From Flavobacterium pectinovorum (GTDB lineage: Bacteria > Bacteroidota > Bacteroidia > Flavobacteriales > Flavobacteriaceae), in NCBI RefSeq assembly GCF_900142715.1, contig NZ_FRBX01000001.1:248001-312000 (forward strand): DNA of 64,000 nt. The letters are read 5' to 3'. Below, piece after piece: positions 38,539 through 46,875 of the stretch. Both the position numbers and the translations under genes were made by a program. The notes below the pieces were generated by a model. That model saw nothing but the letters and a program-made list of their open reading frames with translations, was not told the DNA's origin and did not search any database. Positions within the stretch are counted from its first letter, which is position 1. The number at the start of each line of letters is the position of its first letter.

Positions 38539-39471
38539 ATGGAAAACGGAATATACGCTAAATTCAATACTAGTAAAGGTTCGATTTTAGTAAAACTTAC
38601 ACACGACTTAACACCAGGAACCGTAGGGAATTTTGTAGCTCTTGCAGAAGGAAATATGGAAAATAAAGTAAAACCACAGGGACAAAAATTCTATGACGGA
38701 TTAACATTTCATAGAGTAATTCCTGATTTTATGATTCAGGGTGGATGTCCTAAAGGAACAGGAACTGGAGATCCTGGTTATAAATTTGATGATGAATTTC
38801 ACCCAAGTTTAAAACATGATCGTCCGGGAGTTTTAGCTATGGCAAACTCAGGTCCTGCAAGTAATGGTTCTCAATTTTACATCACTCACGTTCCAACTTC
38901 TTGGTTAGACGGAAAACACACTGTTTTTGGTCACGTAATCGAAGGTCAGGACGTTGTTGATGCTGTTGCTCAAGGTGATAATCTTGATGCAGTAGAAATC
39001 ATCAGAGTTGGTGAAGAAGCTGAAAAATGGAATGCTATTGAAGCTTTTGTTGGTTTAAAAGGTGCACGTTTGAAAAGAGACGCTGCCTTAAAAGCTGAAT
39101 CTGAAGCTAAAATGGAGCAATTAGCTGCTGGATTTGACAGAACTGAAAGCGGATTACGTTACAAAATGATTAATAAAGGAGACGGTAAAAAAGCAGAAGC
39201 AGGTAAAACAGTTTCTGTACACTACGAAGGTTCATTAGAAAACGGAAAAGTGTTTGATTCATCTTATCCAAGAAAAAAACCAATCGAATTTAGATTAGGT
39301 CAGGGCCAGGTTATTGAAGGATGGGACGAAGGTATTGCTTTATTACAAGTTGGTGACAAAGCTCGTTTTGTAATTCCGTCTGATTTAGCTTATGGAGCTG
39401 CAGGTGCAGGAGGTGTAATTCCACCAAACGCAACTTTGATTTTTGACGTTGAATTAATGGACGTAAAATAA
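38539..39471 (+). CDS. Fused cyclophilin-FKBP peptidyl-prolyl isomerase
   Basis: A 310-residue fusion of two unrelated proline isomerases. Residues 1 to about 155 are a cyclophilin (FHRVIPDFMIQGG, ANSGPASNGSQFYIT, WLDGKHTVFG). A charged helix (about 165-197) leads to an FKBP domain at about 200-310 (VSVHYEGSLENGKVFDSS, GQVIEGWDEGIALLQVGDKARFVIPSDLAYG, IPPNATLIFDVELMDV). Such dual immunophilins have been described in a few protists and in flavobacteria. No signal peptide is seen, so it should be cytosolic. Its own promoter and terminator make it a single-gene unit. Confidence 0.93.
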   Translation: MENGIYAKFNTSKGSILVKLTHDLTPGTVGNFVALAEGNMENKVKPQGQKFYDGLTFHRVIPDFMIQGGCPKGTGTGDPGYKFDDEFHPSLKHDRPGVLAMANSGPASNGSQFYITHVPTSWLDGKHTVFGHVIEGQDVVDAVAQGDNLDAVEIIRVGEEAEKWNAIEAFVGLKGARLKRDAALKAESEAKMEQLAAGFDRTESGLRYKMINKGDGKKAEAGKTVSVHYEGSLENGKVFDSSYPRKKPIEFRLGQGQVIEGWDEGIALLQVGDKARFVIPSDLAYGAAGAGGVIPPNATLIFDVELMDVK

Positions 39472-39509
39472 GAAGCTTACAAAACAATTTAGTTTTGTTT
39501 TAAATAATA

Positions 39510-39540
39510 ATCCCATTCGCCAGCCGAGTGGGATTTTTTT
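39510..39540 (+). terminator. Terminator of the cyclophilin-FKBP gene
   Basis: ATCCCATTCG (39510-39519) pairs with CGAGTGGGAT (39525-39534), 5-nt loop, then seven T. Confidence 0.85.
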
Positions 39541-39568
39541 ATATTTACTCAAAAATTAAAGCAAAATA

Positions 39569-39877
39569 ATGAAAGCAAAAATCCTAATCCTAACCGCTGT
39601 AACTCTACTTTTAGTTTCATGCGGAACTAAAAAATCGGTTCCTGCTGTAGCAGCTACACCTACAGTTACCGAAACTAAAGCCACAGAATTAACACCTGAA
39701 TTGGCGGAAGGAAAAAACCTTTATGATAACAGTTGCGCAAGATGCCACAAACTTTACGAGCCAAAGAAATTTAGTCAGGAGGAATGGAAGCCAATTTTGA
39801 CAAGGATGCAGAAGAAAGCACATTTAGATGATGTTCAAATGGCTTCGATATCAAACTATATTACATCCCAATTATAA
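39569..39877 (+). CDS. Cytochrome c-like lipoprotein
   Basis: A 102-residue protein with a lipoprotein signal (MKAKILILTAVTLLLVSC, C18). An Ala/Thr/Pro linker is followed by a small class I cytochrome c domain with the haem site CARCH near residue 56 and Met82 in ILTRMQKKAH as the likely sixth ligand. It should be a membrane-anchored electron carrier on the periplasmic side. No oxidase genes are adjacent, so the partner is unknown. Confidence 0.85.
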   Translation: MKAKILILTAVTLLLVSCGTKKSVPAVAATPTVTETKATELTPELAEGKNLYDNSCARCHKLYEPKKFSQEEWKPILTRMQKKAHLDDVQMASISNYITSQL

Positions 39878-39891
39878 GTGTATTTAGAAAG

Positions 39892-39920
39892 GCATTCTTT
39901 AAACGGGATGCTTTTTTTAT
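39892..39920 (+). terminator. Terminator of the cytochrome gene
   Basis: AAAGGCATTC pairs with GGGATGCTTT with one bulge, then a T-run. Confidence 0.6.
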
Positions 39921-39932
39921 TTTAGTTGAGAA

Positions 39933-39964
39933 CAAAAAAAACACCTTCACAAATGAGGTGTTTT
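39933..39964 (-). terminator. Terminator of the Rnk/GreA-like gene
   Basis: On the minus strand AAAACACCT (39956-39964) pairs with AGGTGTTTT (39937-39945) and a T-run follows. Confidence 0.8.
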
Positions 39965-39969
39965 AAAAT

Positions 39970-40365
39970 TTAAGAATGATGTACAGCCGTATTGTCTACA
40001 GCAATTATTTTTAAAGTTTTTATTCCGGCAGGCAATTCCCAATCGACTTCGTCATTTTCTTTAAAACCAATAATGGCAACACTTAAAGGCGCTAAGATTG
40101 AAATTTTTCCTGATTTTACATCAGATAAAGAAGGTAAAACAATTTGAATTTTCATTTGTTTTTTTGCCTTGACATCTTCAATTGTAACAAACGAATTGAT
40201 TCTGACAACAGAATGATCTAATTCGCTTTCCTTACTTATAACTGCGCGATCTAATTCTTGCGAAAGCTGATTGGCTTCTTTTGTGTTTGTTGAATTTTTA
40301 CTTTTTAGTATCAGTTCTCTTAAAAACTGATAATCTGTTTTACAGAAAGTGGGTGTTGGTTTCAT
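39970..40365 (-). CDS. Rnk/GreA-family RNA polymerase-binding factor
   Basis: A 131-residue protein. A short N-terminal helical part (about 1-50) is followed by the GreA/GreB C-terminal FKBP-like domain, with IQIVLPSLSDVKSGKISILAPLSVAIIGFKENDEVDWELPAG. The acidic tip of the long GreA coiled coil is missing, so it resembles Rnk-type factors that bind the RNA polymerase secondary channel without cleavage activity. It lies downstream of a small transcription unit (40563-40741) on the same strand. Confidence 0.8.
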   Translation of the reverse strand: MKPTPTFCKTDYQFLRELILKSKNSTNTKEANQLSQELDRAVISKESELDHSVVRINSFVTIEDVKAKKQMKIQIVLPSLSDVKSGKISILAPLSVAIIGFKENDEVDWELPAGIKTLKIIAVDNTAVHHS

Positions 40366-40562
40366 AATGATATGTATTATTTATTGAATTTTAAACTTGA
40401 ATAATTGATTGATACGCTTGATAAAGCTTAAATTGTTTTCAAATGCATATTGCATTCGAAATAGGCTAATGAATGTTGTGAAAAATTTTAATTGAAAGAA
40501 CCAGAAAATTATTTGAGAGAGAATTTACTCTTTCAAATAAAATAAATGATTCGTTTTTTGGT

Positions 40563-40604
40563 AAAAATCCTCCGCCTGAAAGAAGAAATTGAAATAGACG
40601 GAGG
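40563..40604 (-). terminator. Terminator of the tiny gene
   Basis: On the minus strand CCTCCG (40599-40604) pairs with CGGAGG (40569-40574), followed by ATTTTTA. Confidence 0.55.
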
Positions 40605-40605
40605 C

Positions 40606-40710
40606 CTAATTAATAAAGGCCTTACTATGTGAAATAAATGCAGCAGCAAGCGGTTTTCTTTTCAAAGAAAACAACAAAGATGTAGCTGTAAATATATTTA
40701 TAGTACTCAC
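40606..40710 (-). CDS. Possible 34-residue small protein
   Basis: GTG at 40710 opens a 34-codon frame that ends with TAG at 40606. The predicted peptide has a hydrophobic start (STINIFTATSLLFSL), then KRKPLAAAFISHSKAFIN. The stop abuts a terminator hairpin and the start lies about 24 bp downstream of a good -7 box, so promoter, ORF and terminator fit together. It could equally be a small RNA whose frame is chance. It is too short for composition tests, and no family is recognised. Confidence 0.35.
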   Translation of the reverse strand: MSTINIFTATSLLFSLKRKPLAAAFISHSKAFIN

Positions 40711-40733
40711 AATGAGAAATGTTTATTGATCTG

Positions 40734-40741
40734 CAAATATA
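40734..40741 (-). promoter_or_regulatory. -7 box of the tiny gene
   Basis: Minus-strand TATATTTG; T-rich sequence lies about 20 nt upstream. Confidence 0.5.
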
Positions 40742-40769
40742 GGAAAAGTTTTCTAAAAAAGCTAAAATC

Positions 40770-41324
40770 TTATTTCCACTTAATACTACAGCCAATACTT
40801 GGTTTTTGAGTTTCGTTTAAACTTCTGTTGTAAATCAGGGTATCTATGGCGCTTCTTAAATCACTTCCACTTAAAGGAATTCCGTTATTAGGTCTTGAAT
40901 CGTCAAGCTGACCACGGTAAAATAAGCGATCTAAATTATCAAATAAATAAAAATCTGGTGTGCATGCGGCGTCATAAGCTTTGGCAACTTCCTGACTTTC
41001 GTCGAATAAATAAGGAAAATCTATTTTATTCTGAAAAGCAAATTCTGTCATCATTTCCGGTGAATCCTGTGGATATTTTTTGACATCGTTGCTGGAAATT
41101 GCAATTACTCCAATTCCTTGTACACGGTAATCATTAGCTATCATAATAATTTCCGGTAATGCATGATGCACAAACGGACAATGATTGCAGATAAAAATCA
41201 CAAGTGTTCCTTTTGATCCTTTTACATCTTCAAACGAGTAAACGTTATTAGAATTAGTATCTTTTAGTTTGAAGTTTGGAGCAATTGTTCCAAGCGGAAG
41301 CATATTTGAAGAAGTTTGTGCCAT
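40770..41324 (-). CDS. Thioredoxin-family (AhpC/TSA-like) protein
   Basis: A 184-residue protein from the ATG at 41324 (MAQTSSNMLPLGTIAPNFKL). The frame extends to 41426, but the promoter box at 41375-41382 lies inside that extension. The redoxin fold shows APNFKLKDTNSN, then FICNHCPFVHHALPE with a CNHC (CxxC) redox pair, and CTPDFYLFD with the cis-proline region. There is no signal peptide, so it is cytosolic. It may reduce thiols or peroxides; the partner is not known. Confidence 0.82.
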   Translation of the reverse strand: MAQTSSNMLPLGTIAPNFKLKDTNSNNVYSFEDVKGSKGTLVIFICNHCPFVHHALPEIIMIANDYRVQGIGVIAISSNDVKKYPQDSPEMMTEFAFQNKIDFPYLFDESQEVAKAYDAACTPDFYLFDNLDRLFYRGQLDDSRPNNGIPLSGSDLRSAIDTLIYNRSLNETQKPSIGCSIKWK

Positions 41325-41374
41325 TTTCTTAAAGTCTTTATTCAAAAGTAAATTTAAATTCTGAATGTTGTGGA

Positions 41375-41382
41375 CAAACATA
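41375..41382 (-). promoter_or_regulatory. -7 box of the redoxin gene
   Basis: Minus-strand TATGTTTG, about 50 bp upstream of the chosen ATG; it decides against the longer start. Confidence 0.55.
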
Positions 41383-41407
41383 AGTTTTTTTGTACTGTTG
41401 GTTGTTT

Positions 41408-41511
41408 TTAACCGCAAAGTTCGCAAAGCTGAATCAATATACAGCTTTGCGAACTTTAATTTTTACAAGATCACATACAGATGAAAAAATCCTTGCGAAC
41501 TTTGCGGTTAA
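41408..41511. repeat. TTAACCGC...GCGGTTAA element, short form
   Basis: TTAACCGCAAAGTTCGCAAAG at the left and CTTGCGAACTTTGCGGTTAA at the right. Inside, AAAGTTCGCAAAGCTG (41416-41431) pairs perfectly with 41442-41457. It shares its ends with the elements at 15293 and 18345 but lacks the REP-like core. Confidence 0.65.
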
Positions 41512-41550
41512 TTTTTTTCATATTCTATTTCTCAACTTTTCAAAAAAATA

Positions 41551-41590
41551 TATCCAAAGAGACATATTATTAAAAATAGCTCTTTGGATA
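41551..41590 (-). terminator. Terminator of the chloroperoxidase-like gene
   Basis: TATCCAAAGAG (41551-41561) pairs with CTCTTTGGATA (41580-41590); a T-run follows on the minus strand. Confidence 0.7.
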
Positions 41591-41625
41591 TTATTGTATT
41601 TAGGAAATGATATATATAGAAGATT

Positions 41626-42519
41626 TTATGAATTTAAGAAATCCAATAAATCTGAGTTTAATTTGTCTTTGTGTGTGTAAAACAATCCGTGTGGAGCGCC
41701 TTCGTACACAATATATATATTTTGACGGATGGCCTCTGCTGTTTTCTTAGATGTTAAATCTATTGGAACAATTTTGTCATCATCGCCATGTATAATTAAA
41801 GTAGGAACTTTTACAAAATCCAGTTCATCTCTAAAATCAGTATAAGAAAAAGATTCAGCACATTTTAAAGTCGCTCTTGGAGAAGCAAAAGAACACAACA
41901 TTCTGTAATATTCCATCAATGGCGTACTTAATGGTTTATTAATAATATTTACACCAAAAAAGGTTTTTCCAAAATTATCTACAAAACCTATTCTGTCTTC
42001 TTTAATTGCATTGGCAGTATTATCGCTTTTTTCCTTTGGATGTCCGTCCGGATTATCATTTGTTTTTAATAAAAATGGAACAACAGAAGAGATTAAGGCA
42101 GCTTTTGTAACGCCTTTTCCACCATATTTGCTAAAATAACGAACTACTTCGCCACCACCCATAGAAAAACCTACAAGAGTAGCATCTTCTAAATGTAATT
42201 GCTCGATAATTTCTTTTAAGTCATCTGTCAGAGTATCATAATCGTAGCCTTCCCAAGGTTGAGAAGATTTACCAAAACCACGGCGATCGTAGGCAATTAC
42301 CCTAAAGCCATTTTGCACTAAAAAGTCGATTTGATATTCCCACATTTCATTAGAAAGCGGCCAGCCGTGAATTAAAATTACCGGTTTTCCTTTACCATAA
42401 TCTCTTACATATAATTTTACATTTGGATCTGTTTCTATATACTTATCAGTACATTGTACGGAAATATCACAATTTAAATCTCTAAGAGACGGGCTGCTAT
42501 TCGTTAAAACATTTTCCAT
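41626..42519 (-). CDS. Alpha/beta hydrolase, chloroperoxidase/esterase type
   Basis: A 297-residue protein. Family marks are KPVILIHGWPLSNEMWEYQ (oxyanion loop), the nucleophile in VGFSMGGGEVVRY, the acid in IHGDDDKIVP and the histidine in GAPHGLFYTH. This set is that of non-haem chloroperoxidases and aryl esterases, which use a Ser-Asp-His triad. A 20-30 residue N-terminal extension precedes the fold. No signal peptide is seen. Its true substrate is not known; perhydrolase activity is a side activity in the family. Confidence 0.85.
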   Translation of the reverse strand: MENVLTNSSPSLRDLNCDISVQCTDKYIETDPNVKLYVRDYGKGKPVILIHGWPLSNEMWEYQIDFLVQNGFRVIAYDRRGFGKSSQPWEGYDYDTLTDDLKEIIEQLHLEDATLVGFSMGGGEVVRYFSKYGGKGVTKAALISSVVPFLLKTNDNPDGHPKEKSDNTANAIKEDRIGFVDNFGKTFFGVNIINKPLSTPLMEYYRMLCSFASPRATLKCAESFSYTDFRDELDFVKVPTLIIHGDDDKIVPIDLTSKKTAEAIRQNIYIVYEGAPHGLFYTHKDKLNSDLLDFLNS

Positions 42520-42635
42520 TTTATATTTTTTTAATTGTTAGCTTTATTCATTTACATTTGTAAAATTAAAAGCTTCATCGATAAAAAAAGTTATAGAATT
42601 TGAGTCAATACTTACAATATTAATATCTTAAAATA

Positions 42636-42971
42636 ATGGATTTAACCTGGAATGAATTTGAAAGAACCGATATGCGCGTAGGAACCATCATTGAGGTAAA
42701 TGATTTTCCTGAAGCCAGAAAACCTGCTTATCAACTCACAATTGATTTTGGTGCCGAAATTGGCATCAGAAAATCATCTGCACAAATTACAGTACATTAC
42801 AAAAAAGAAGATTTAATAAATAGACAAATTATATCGGTTGTGAATTTTCCAAAAAAACAAATTGGAAAATTTATGAGCGAATGTCTTGTTCTTGGCGCAA
42901 TAGGCAAGGAGGGAGACGTGATTTTATTAGCTCCAGATTTTAAAATAGAAAACGGTTTGCGTATTGGTTAA
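42636..42971 (+). CDS. csaA: CsaA-type tRNA-binding-domain protein
   Basis: A 111-residue protein made of one tRNA-binding (EMAP/Trbp111-like) OB fold. It contains FERTDMRVGTIIEVNDFPEARKPAYQLTIDFG, then RKSSAQITVHY and VVNFPKKQIGKFMSECLVLGA, the usual CsaA layout. B. subtilis CsaA has chaperone-like effects on secretion and forms homodimers; the real ligand may be tRNA. It is a single-gene unit divergent from the hydrolase gene. Confidence 0.88.
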   Translation: MDLTWNEFERTDMRVGTIIEVNDFPEARKPAYQLTIDFGAEIGIRKSSAQITVHYKKEDLINRQIISVVNFPKKQIGKFMSECLVLGAIGKEGDVILLAPDFKIENGLRIG

Positions 42972-42994
42972 TTTTAGTTTTTAGTGTATTAAAT

Positions 42995-43113
42995 TTAACC
43001 GCAGAGTTCGCAAAGATTTTACGCAAAGTCCGCAAGGTTTAATACACAAAGCTTTGCGAACTTTTAATCCTTAAATCAGCCCGAAAAAAAAAACTTAGCG
43101 AACTTTGCGGTAA
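42995..43113. repeat. TTAACCGC...GCGGTAA element, short form
   Basis: TTAACCGCAGAGTTCGC (42995-43011) and GCGAACTTTGCGGTAA (43098-43113) bound a block with further GCAAAG/CTTTGC words. It is a fourth member of the family, between converging genes. Confidence 0.6.
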
Positions 43114-43116
43114 AAT

Positions 43117-43665
43117 TTATTGGTTTATTTTAGAAATTAATTTCTGTAGAATCACCTGCCCTTCTTCCCAATATTTTAAATCAGAATCAGAGTTAATGTG
43201 ACCTTTTTGTCCTACGTTTACAAAATCACTTCCCCACATTTCAGCAAAATATTGTTTTCTTTCGAAAGAAGCGTAAGGATCGTTTTCACTCGCCACAACT
43301 ATTGATGGAAAAGGTAATTTTGAAATGGGCATTGGAGCAAAATTTCTAATAATCTCCGGCGTGTGTTGAGGTGAATCTACATCGGCGGGAGCTACCAATA
43401 ATGCGCCAACAATATTTTTATTATTGTTTAATGCTGCCCAATGGTTTACCAATGAAACCGCAAGACTATGCGCAACCAAAATAGTTGGTTTATCCAATTT
43501 TGCCACTTCTTCATTCAATCTTTGAAGCCATTCTTCACGAACAGGTTCGTCCCAATTGTCCTGAACAAGGCGGGTTGAATTTTCGAATTTTTTATGCCAA
43601 AAAGTTTGCCAGTGTTTGTCACCAGAATTTCCCAGTCCGGGTAATATTAATAAGTTTGCTTCCAT
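43117..43665 (-). CDS. RBBP9/YdeN-family serine hydrolase
   Basis: A 182-residue small alpha/beta hydrolase. It opens LLILPGLGNSGDKHWQTFW, has the nucleophile in ILVAHSLAVSLVNHWA and ends with ENDPYASFER (acid) and KGHINSDSDLKYWEEG (histidine region). RBBP9-like proteins act as small serine hydrolases of unclear substrate. It lies 21 bp upstream of the esterase gene end on the same strand, but each has a different fold family, so a shared role is not implied. Confidence 0.85.
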   Translation of the reverse strand: MEANLLILPGLGNSGDKHWQTFWHKKFENSTRLVQDNWDEPVREEWLQRLNEEVAKLDKPTILVAHSLAVSLVNHWAALNNNKNIVGALLVAPADVDSPQHTPEIIRNFAPMPISKLPFPSIVVASENDPYASFERKQYFAEMWGSDFVNVGQKGHINSDSDLKYWEEGQVILQKLISKINQ

Positions 43666-43686
43666 TGCCGTGGATTTTTTAAATTA

Positions 43687-44514
43687 TTATTTTTTGATTT
43701 GTTTCTCTTTCAAAATACGATTTATTTCATTTACAAGCAACGGAAATGCAGGTTCTGTCATTCCGTGACCATATCCGTCTAATTCGTAAAGCTTCGTTTC
43801 TTTATGTCCCACTAATTTCATCATGCGTGCCATATATGCGTTTTCTTCGTAGCGCCCTAACATTTCTAATTCGCGATCTCCGGTAATTAATAAAAGAGGA
43901 GGAGCATCAGCACGAACATGAAAAAGTGGTGCAAATTCATCAATTGTTGGCTGTTTTTCAGGAATTCCGTTTTCTCTTCTAATTTCAAAATGGGTAATGC
44001 ACTGACCGCTAAACGGAATCAATCCTGCAATTTTATTAGCATCAATTCCTTCTTTTTGAAGATATTTTTTATCTAAACCAATCATCGAAGCTAAATATCC
44101 TCCTGCAGAATGCCCTGAAACAAAAATCGAGGAATTATCACCGCCATAATTAATAATATTATTAAATGCCCACGCAACAGCGGCAGCGGCATCATCAATG
44201 GCTCTTGCGGCTTTTGCTTTTGGAGATAATCTGTAATTAACGCCAATAATAGCAAAACCTTTGTTTTTTAAAGCTTCCGGAATTTCTTTGCTTCCTCCGG
44301 TTAAACCTCCGCCATGAAACCAAATTATTGTTGCGAAATTTTTAGTGTTTTTTGGGTAATAAATATCCAAAACACATCTTTCGTTTATGTAACTGTCAGA
44401 TTTATTGGTTGCTGCATTATAATATTGAATATTGGTTTTAGTTTCATATTCTGCTTTTTGGGCAAAAGCCGAAACTCCAATAAAAAAGCAAAGTAATACG
44501 GTTATTTTCTTCAT
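43687..44514 (-). CDS. Secreted alpha/beta-hydrolase esterase
   Basis: A 275-residue protein from the ATG at 44514, which gives a signal peptide (MKKITVLLCFFIGVSAFAQ). The oxyanion motif is IIWFHGGGLTGG, the nucleophile is in VSGHSAGGYLASM, the acid near LLLITGDRE and the His in ELDGYGHGMTEPA. It belongs to the BD-FAE/HSL-like esterases that often remove acetyl or feruloyl groups from plant polysaccharides. It begins 10 bp after the GH3 stop, so the two are almost certainly one operon and act together on an acylated glycan (inference). Confidence 0.85.
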   Translation of the reverse strand: MKKITVLLCFFIGVSAFAQKAEYETKTNIQYYNAATNKSDSYINERCVLDIYYPKNTKNFATIIWFHGGGLTGGSKEIPEALKNKGFAIIGVNYRLSPKAKAARAIDDAAAAVAWAFNNIINYGGDNSSIFVSGHSAGGYLASMIGLDKKYLQKEGIDANKIAGLIPFSGQCITHFEIRRENGIPEKQPTIDEFAPLFHVRADAPPLLLITGDRELEMLGRYEENAYMARMMKLVGHKETKLYELDGYGHGMTEPAFPLLVNEINRILKEKQIKK

Positions 44515-44524
44515 AATATAAATT

Positions 44525-46789
44525 TTACTCCACTTTAAAATCACCTTCCAGACCATTTTCTGCATGCGAAGCAATCCACACTTTAAAATCGCCCGGCTCT
44601 GTTTTAAGTTCCATTTTATCATTATAAAAAGCAAGCTCAGAAACAGGAATTGAAAATTGTACGGTTTTAGATTCCTTAGGTTTTAATTCGATTTGTATAA
44701 AATCTTTAAGTTCTCTAATCGGCCTTACAATGCTTCCTGTAATATCTCGCACATATAGCTGCACCGTTTCTGTTCCTGTCGTATTTCCGGTATTCGTAAT
44801 TACAGCAGAAACGTTTAATTTTTCGGTATTATTATTTTTAAGAATTGCTTTTTCAATTTTTAAATTTTCATAAGAGAAGGTTGTATAACTCAAACCAAAT
44901 CCAAACGGATATTGAGGTTCATAGCCCGCATCAAGATAATGAGAATTATTTCCCAGAGAACTTTGCCAGGCTTCGACAGGAATATCCTGAATAGCGACAA
45001 AAGTTTTAGGATCTGCAGGTCTTCCAGTATTTGGATGGTTGTAGTAAATAGGGATTTGACCCACTTCTTTTGGCCATGTTACAGGCAATTTCCCTGACGG
45101 ATTTACAACTCCCAGAAGTACATCAGAAATTGCAGGGCCAGCCATAGTTCCCGGATGCCATGCCATGATTAAGGCATTTACTTTTGGTAAAACCGCACCT
45201 AATGTAATAGGTCTTCCGGACATTATTACCAATACAATTGGCTTTCCTGTTTTTTGTAATTCAGCAATTAATTTTTCCTGCAAACCTGGTAAATTAATAT
45301 TGGCTCTTGAATGTGCTTCTCCGGAAAGAATAGCTTCTTCTCCTGCAAAAAACAAAATCACATCTGATTTTTTAGCTTCTGCAATTGCGGCTGCAAAACC
45401 TTCTTCAGATAAAGATCGACTATGCGAAAGCCCGGCGGAATAAAATACATTATTTGCGCCAAAACTATTTTGTAGTGCTTTTAGTGGGGTTTGAGAATCT
45501 TCTTTATTTCCGTCAAAAATCCAGGTTCCTAATTGTTCTCGTGAAGCATCTGCCAAAGGACCAATAACCGCTATTTTTTGATTGGATTTTAAAGGTAAAA
45601 TCTGATTCTCATTTTTTAATAAAACGCAGCTTTTACTTGCTGCTGTTTTTGCAGTTTGTAAAGCATCGGCACTTAATAACGAAAATTTTTCGCGGTCTTT
45701 AAAATATGGATTTTCAAAAATTCCCGCTCTAAATTTTATTCGTAGAATATTACGAACCATTTCGTCCAGTTGATTTTCAGAGATTTTCTTCTCAGCAATC
45801 AGCGTTTTTAAATGATGGGCATACGATAAACTGGTCATTTCCATATCAAGTCCTGCTGAGGCAGATTTTAATGCAGCATCTTTCTCGTCAGCTGCAAAAC
45901 CATGCGGAATCATTTCAGTAACCGAATTCCAGTCGCTTACCACAAAGCCATCGTATTTCCATTCTTCGCGTAATATTTTTTTAAGTAAAAAAGGGTTTCC
46001 AGAAGCCGGAACTCCGTTTACGTCGTTAAAAGAACTCATGAAAGTAGCGGCTCCAGCTTTTGCTGCGGCTTCAAAAGGTTTTAAATATACATTTCGAAGC
46101 AAAGATTCAGACATGCTTACAGTGTTGTAATCTCGTCCGCCTTCTGCAGCTCCATAAGCGGCAAAATGTTTAGCACAAGCCAAAATTTGTCCGGGAACAG
46201 CAGGATCATTTCCCTGAAATCCTTTTACATAAGCAACTCCCAATCGTGATGCTAATAAAGGATCTTCACCTGGCGATTCTGCAATTCTTCCCCAACGGGC
46301 GTCTCTGGCAATATCAACCATTGGGGCATACGTCCAGTTAATGCATCTTGAATACGATTCATTAGCGGCGATTTTTGATGTTTTTTCGACCAAATCCATA
46401 TCCCATGAAGCGGCTAAGCCTAAGGGGATCGGAAAAATAGTTTTATAACCGTGAATAACATCTCTTCCAAATAATAACGGAATATGATTGGGACTTTCTT
46501 CGACTGCAATTTTTTGTATTTCAAAAACAAGATTTGGATCTGTAAGATTTAAAATAGCACCTACTAAACCCTTTCGAACATCATTTTTAAGTTCTTCAGA
46601 TAAACCTTTACTGCGGCTTGAAGTTCCTTTAAGGCATGCCTGACCAATTTTTTGTTCCAGGGTCATGTTTTTTATGATGTTGCCGATTTTCTTTTCAATA
46701 TTTAAATCGGTTTTTTGGCTGTAGGATATTGATATTATGGAGAGAAACAATAATAAGCAATAATGTGGTTTTGTGGTTAGTGTTTTCAA
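44525..46789 (-). CDS. GH3 beta-glucosidase (BglX-like)
   Basis: A 754-residue secreted glycoside hydrolase 3 with a signal peptide (1-24). The N-terminal barrel has RDVIHGYKTIFPIPLGLAASWD and the nucleophile D286 in FVVSDWNSV. The second domain includes ILFFAGEEAILSGEAHSRANINLPG, which supplies the acid/base region. A C-terminal fibronectin III-like domain ends the protein. It should release terminal beta-linked sugars in the periplasm. It carries no T9SS tail, unlike the GH30 enzyme. An esterase gene follows at 10 bp. Confidence 0.92.
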   Translation of the reverse strand: MKTLTTKPHYCLLLFLSIISISYSQKTDLNIEKKIGNIIKNMTLEQKIGQACLKGTSSRSKGLSEELKNDVRKGLVGAILNLTDPNLVFEIQKIAVEESPNHIPLLFGRDVIHGYKTIFPIPLGLAASWDMDLVEKTSKIAANESYSRCINWTYAPMVDIARDARWGRIAESPGEDPLLASRLGVAYVKGFQGNDPAVPGQILACAKHFAAYGAAEGGRDYNTVSMSESLLRNVYLKPFEAAAKAGAATFMSSFNDVNGVPASGNPFLLKKILREEWKYDGFVVSDWNSVTEMIPHGFAADEKDAALKSASAGLDMEMTSLSYAHHLKTLIAEKKISENQLDEMVRNILRIKFRAGIFENPYFKDREKFSLLSADALQTAKTAASKSCVLLKNENQILPLKSNQKIAVIGPLADASREQLGTWIFDGNKEDSQTPLKALQNSFGANNVFYSAGLSHSRSLSEEGFAAAIAEAKKSDVILFFAGEEAILSGEAHSRANINLPGLQEKLIAELQKTGKPIVLVIMSGRPITLGAVLPKVNALIMAWHPGTMAGPAISDVLLGVVNPSGKLPVTWPKEVGQIPIYYNHPNTGRPADPKTFVAIQDIPVEAWQSSLGNNSHYLDAGYEPQYPFGFGLSYTTFSYENLKIEKAILKNNNTEKLNVSAVITNTGNTTGTETVQLYVRDITGSIVRPIRELKDFIQIELKPKESKTVQFSIPVSELAFYNDKMELKTEPGDFKVWIASHAENGLEGDFKVE

Positions 46790-46817
46790 GGTTAGCTTTT
46801 TTTAAATTAAATATATA

Positions 46818-46849
46818 AAAAAAGTCCAAAATGCAGGACATATTGGACT
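46818..46849 (-). terminator. Terminator of the PUR-domain gene
   Basis: On the minus strand AGTCCAA (46843-46849) pairs with TTGGACT (46823-46829) and seven T follow. Confidence 0.75.
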
Positions 46850-46875
46850 CGTACTTTTTAAAAAGTTATATTGGA

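Larger units (their letters stand above)
40366..40769. other. Gap holding a tiny transcription unit
   Basis: 404 bp between two minus-strand genes. It holds, in minus-strand order, a TATATTTG box (40734-40741), a 34-codon GTG-started ORF (40710-40606) and a hairpin with T-run (40604-40563). About 200 bp further on comes the start of the Rnk-like gene. A palindrome AATGCA-tat-TGCATT lies at 40442-40456. Confidence 0.45.

Noticed and set aside
40366-40769. tRNA or tmRNA in the 404-bp gap
   Set aside because: No cloverleaf arms, no CCA-bearing acceptor stem and no tag-peptide frame were found.
45165-45443. Plus-strand frame inside the GH3 gene
   Set aside because: Mirror of a strongly motif-supported GH3 region; no promoter or start context.
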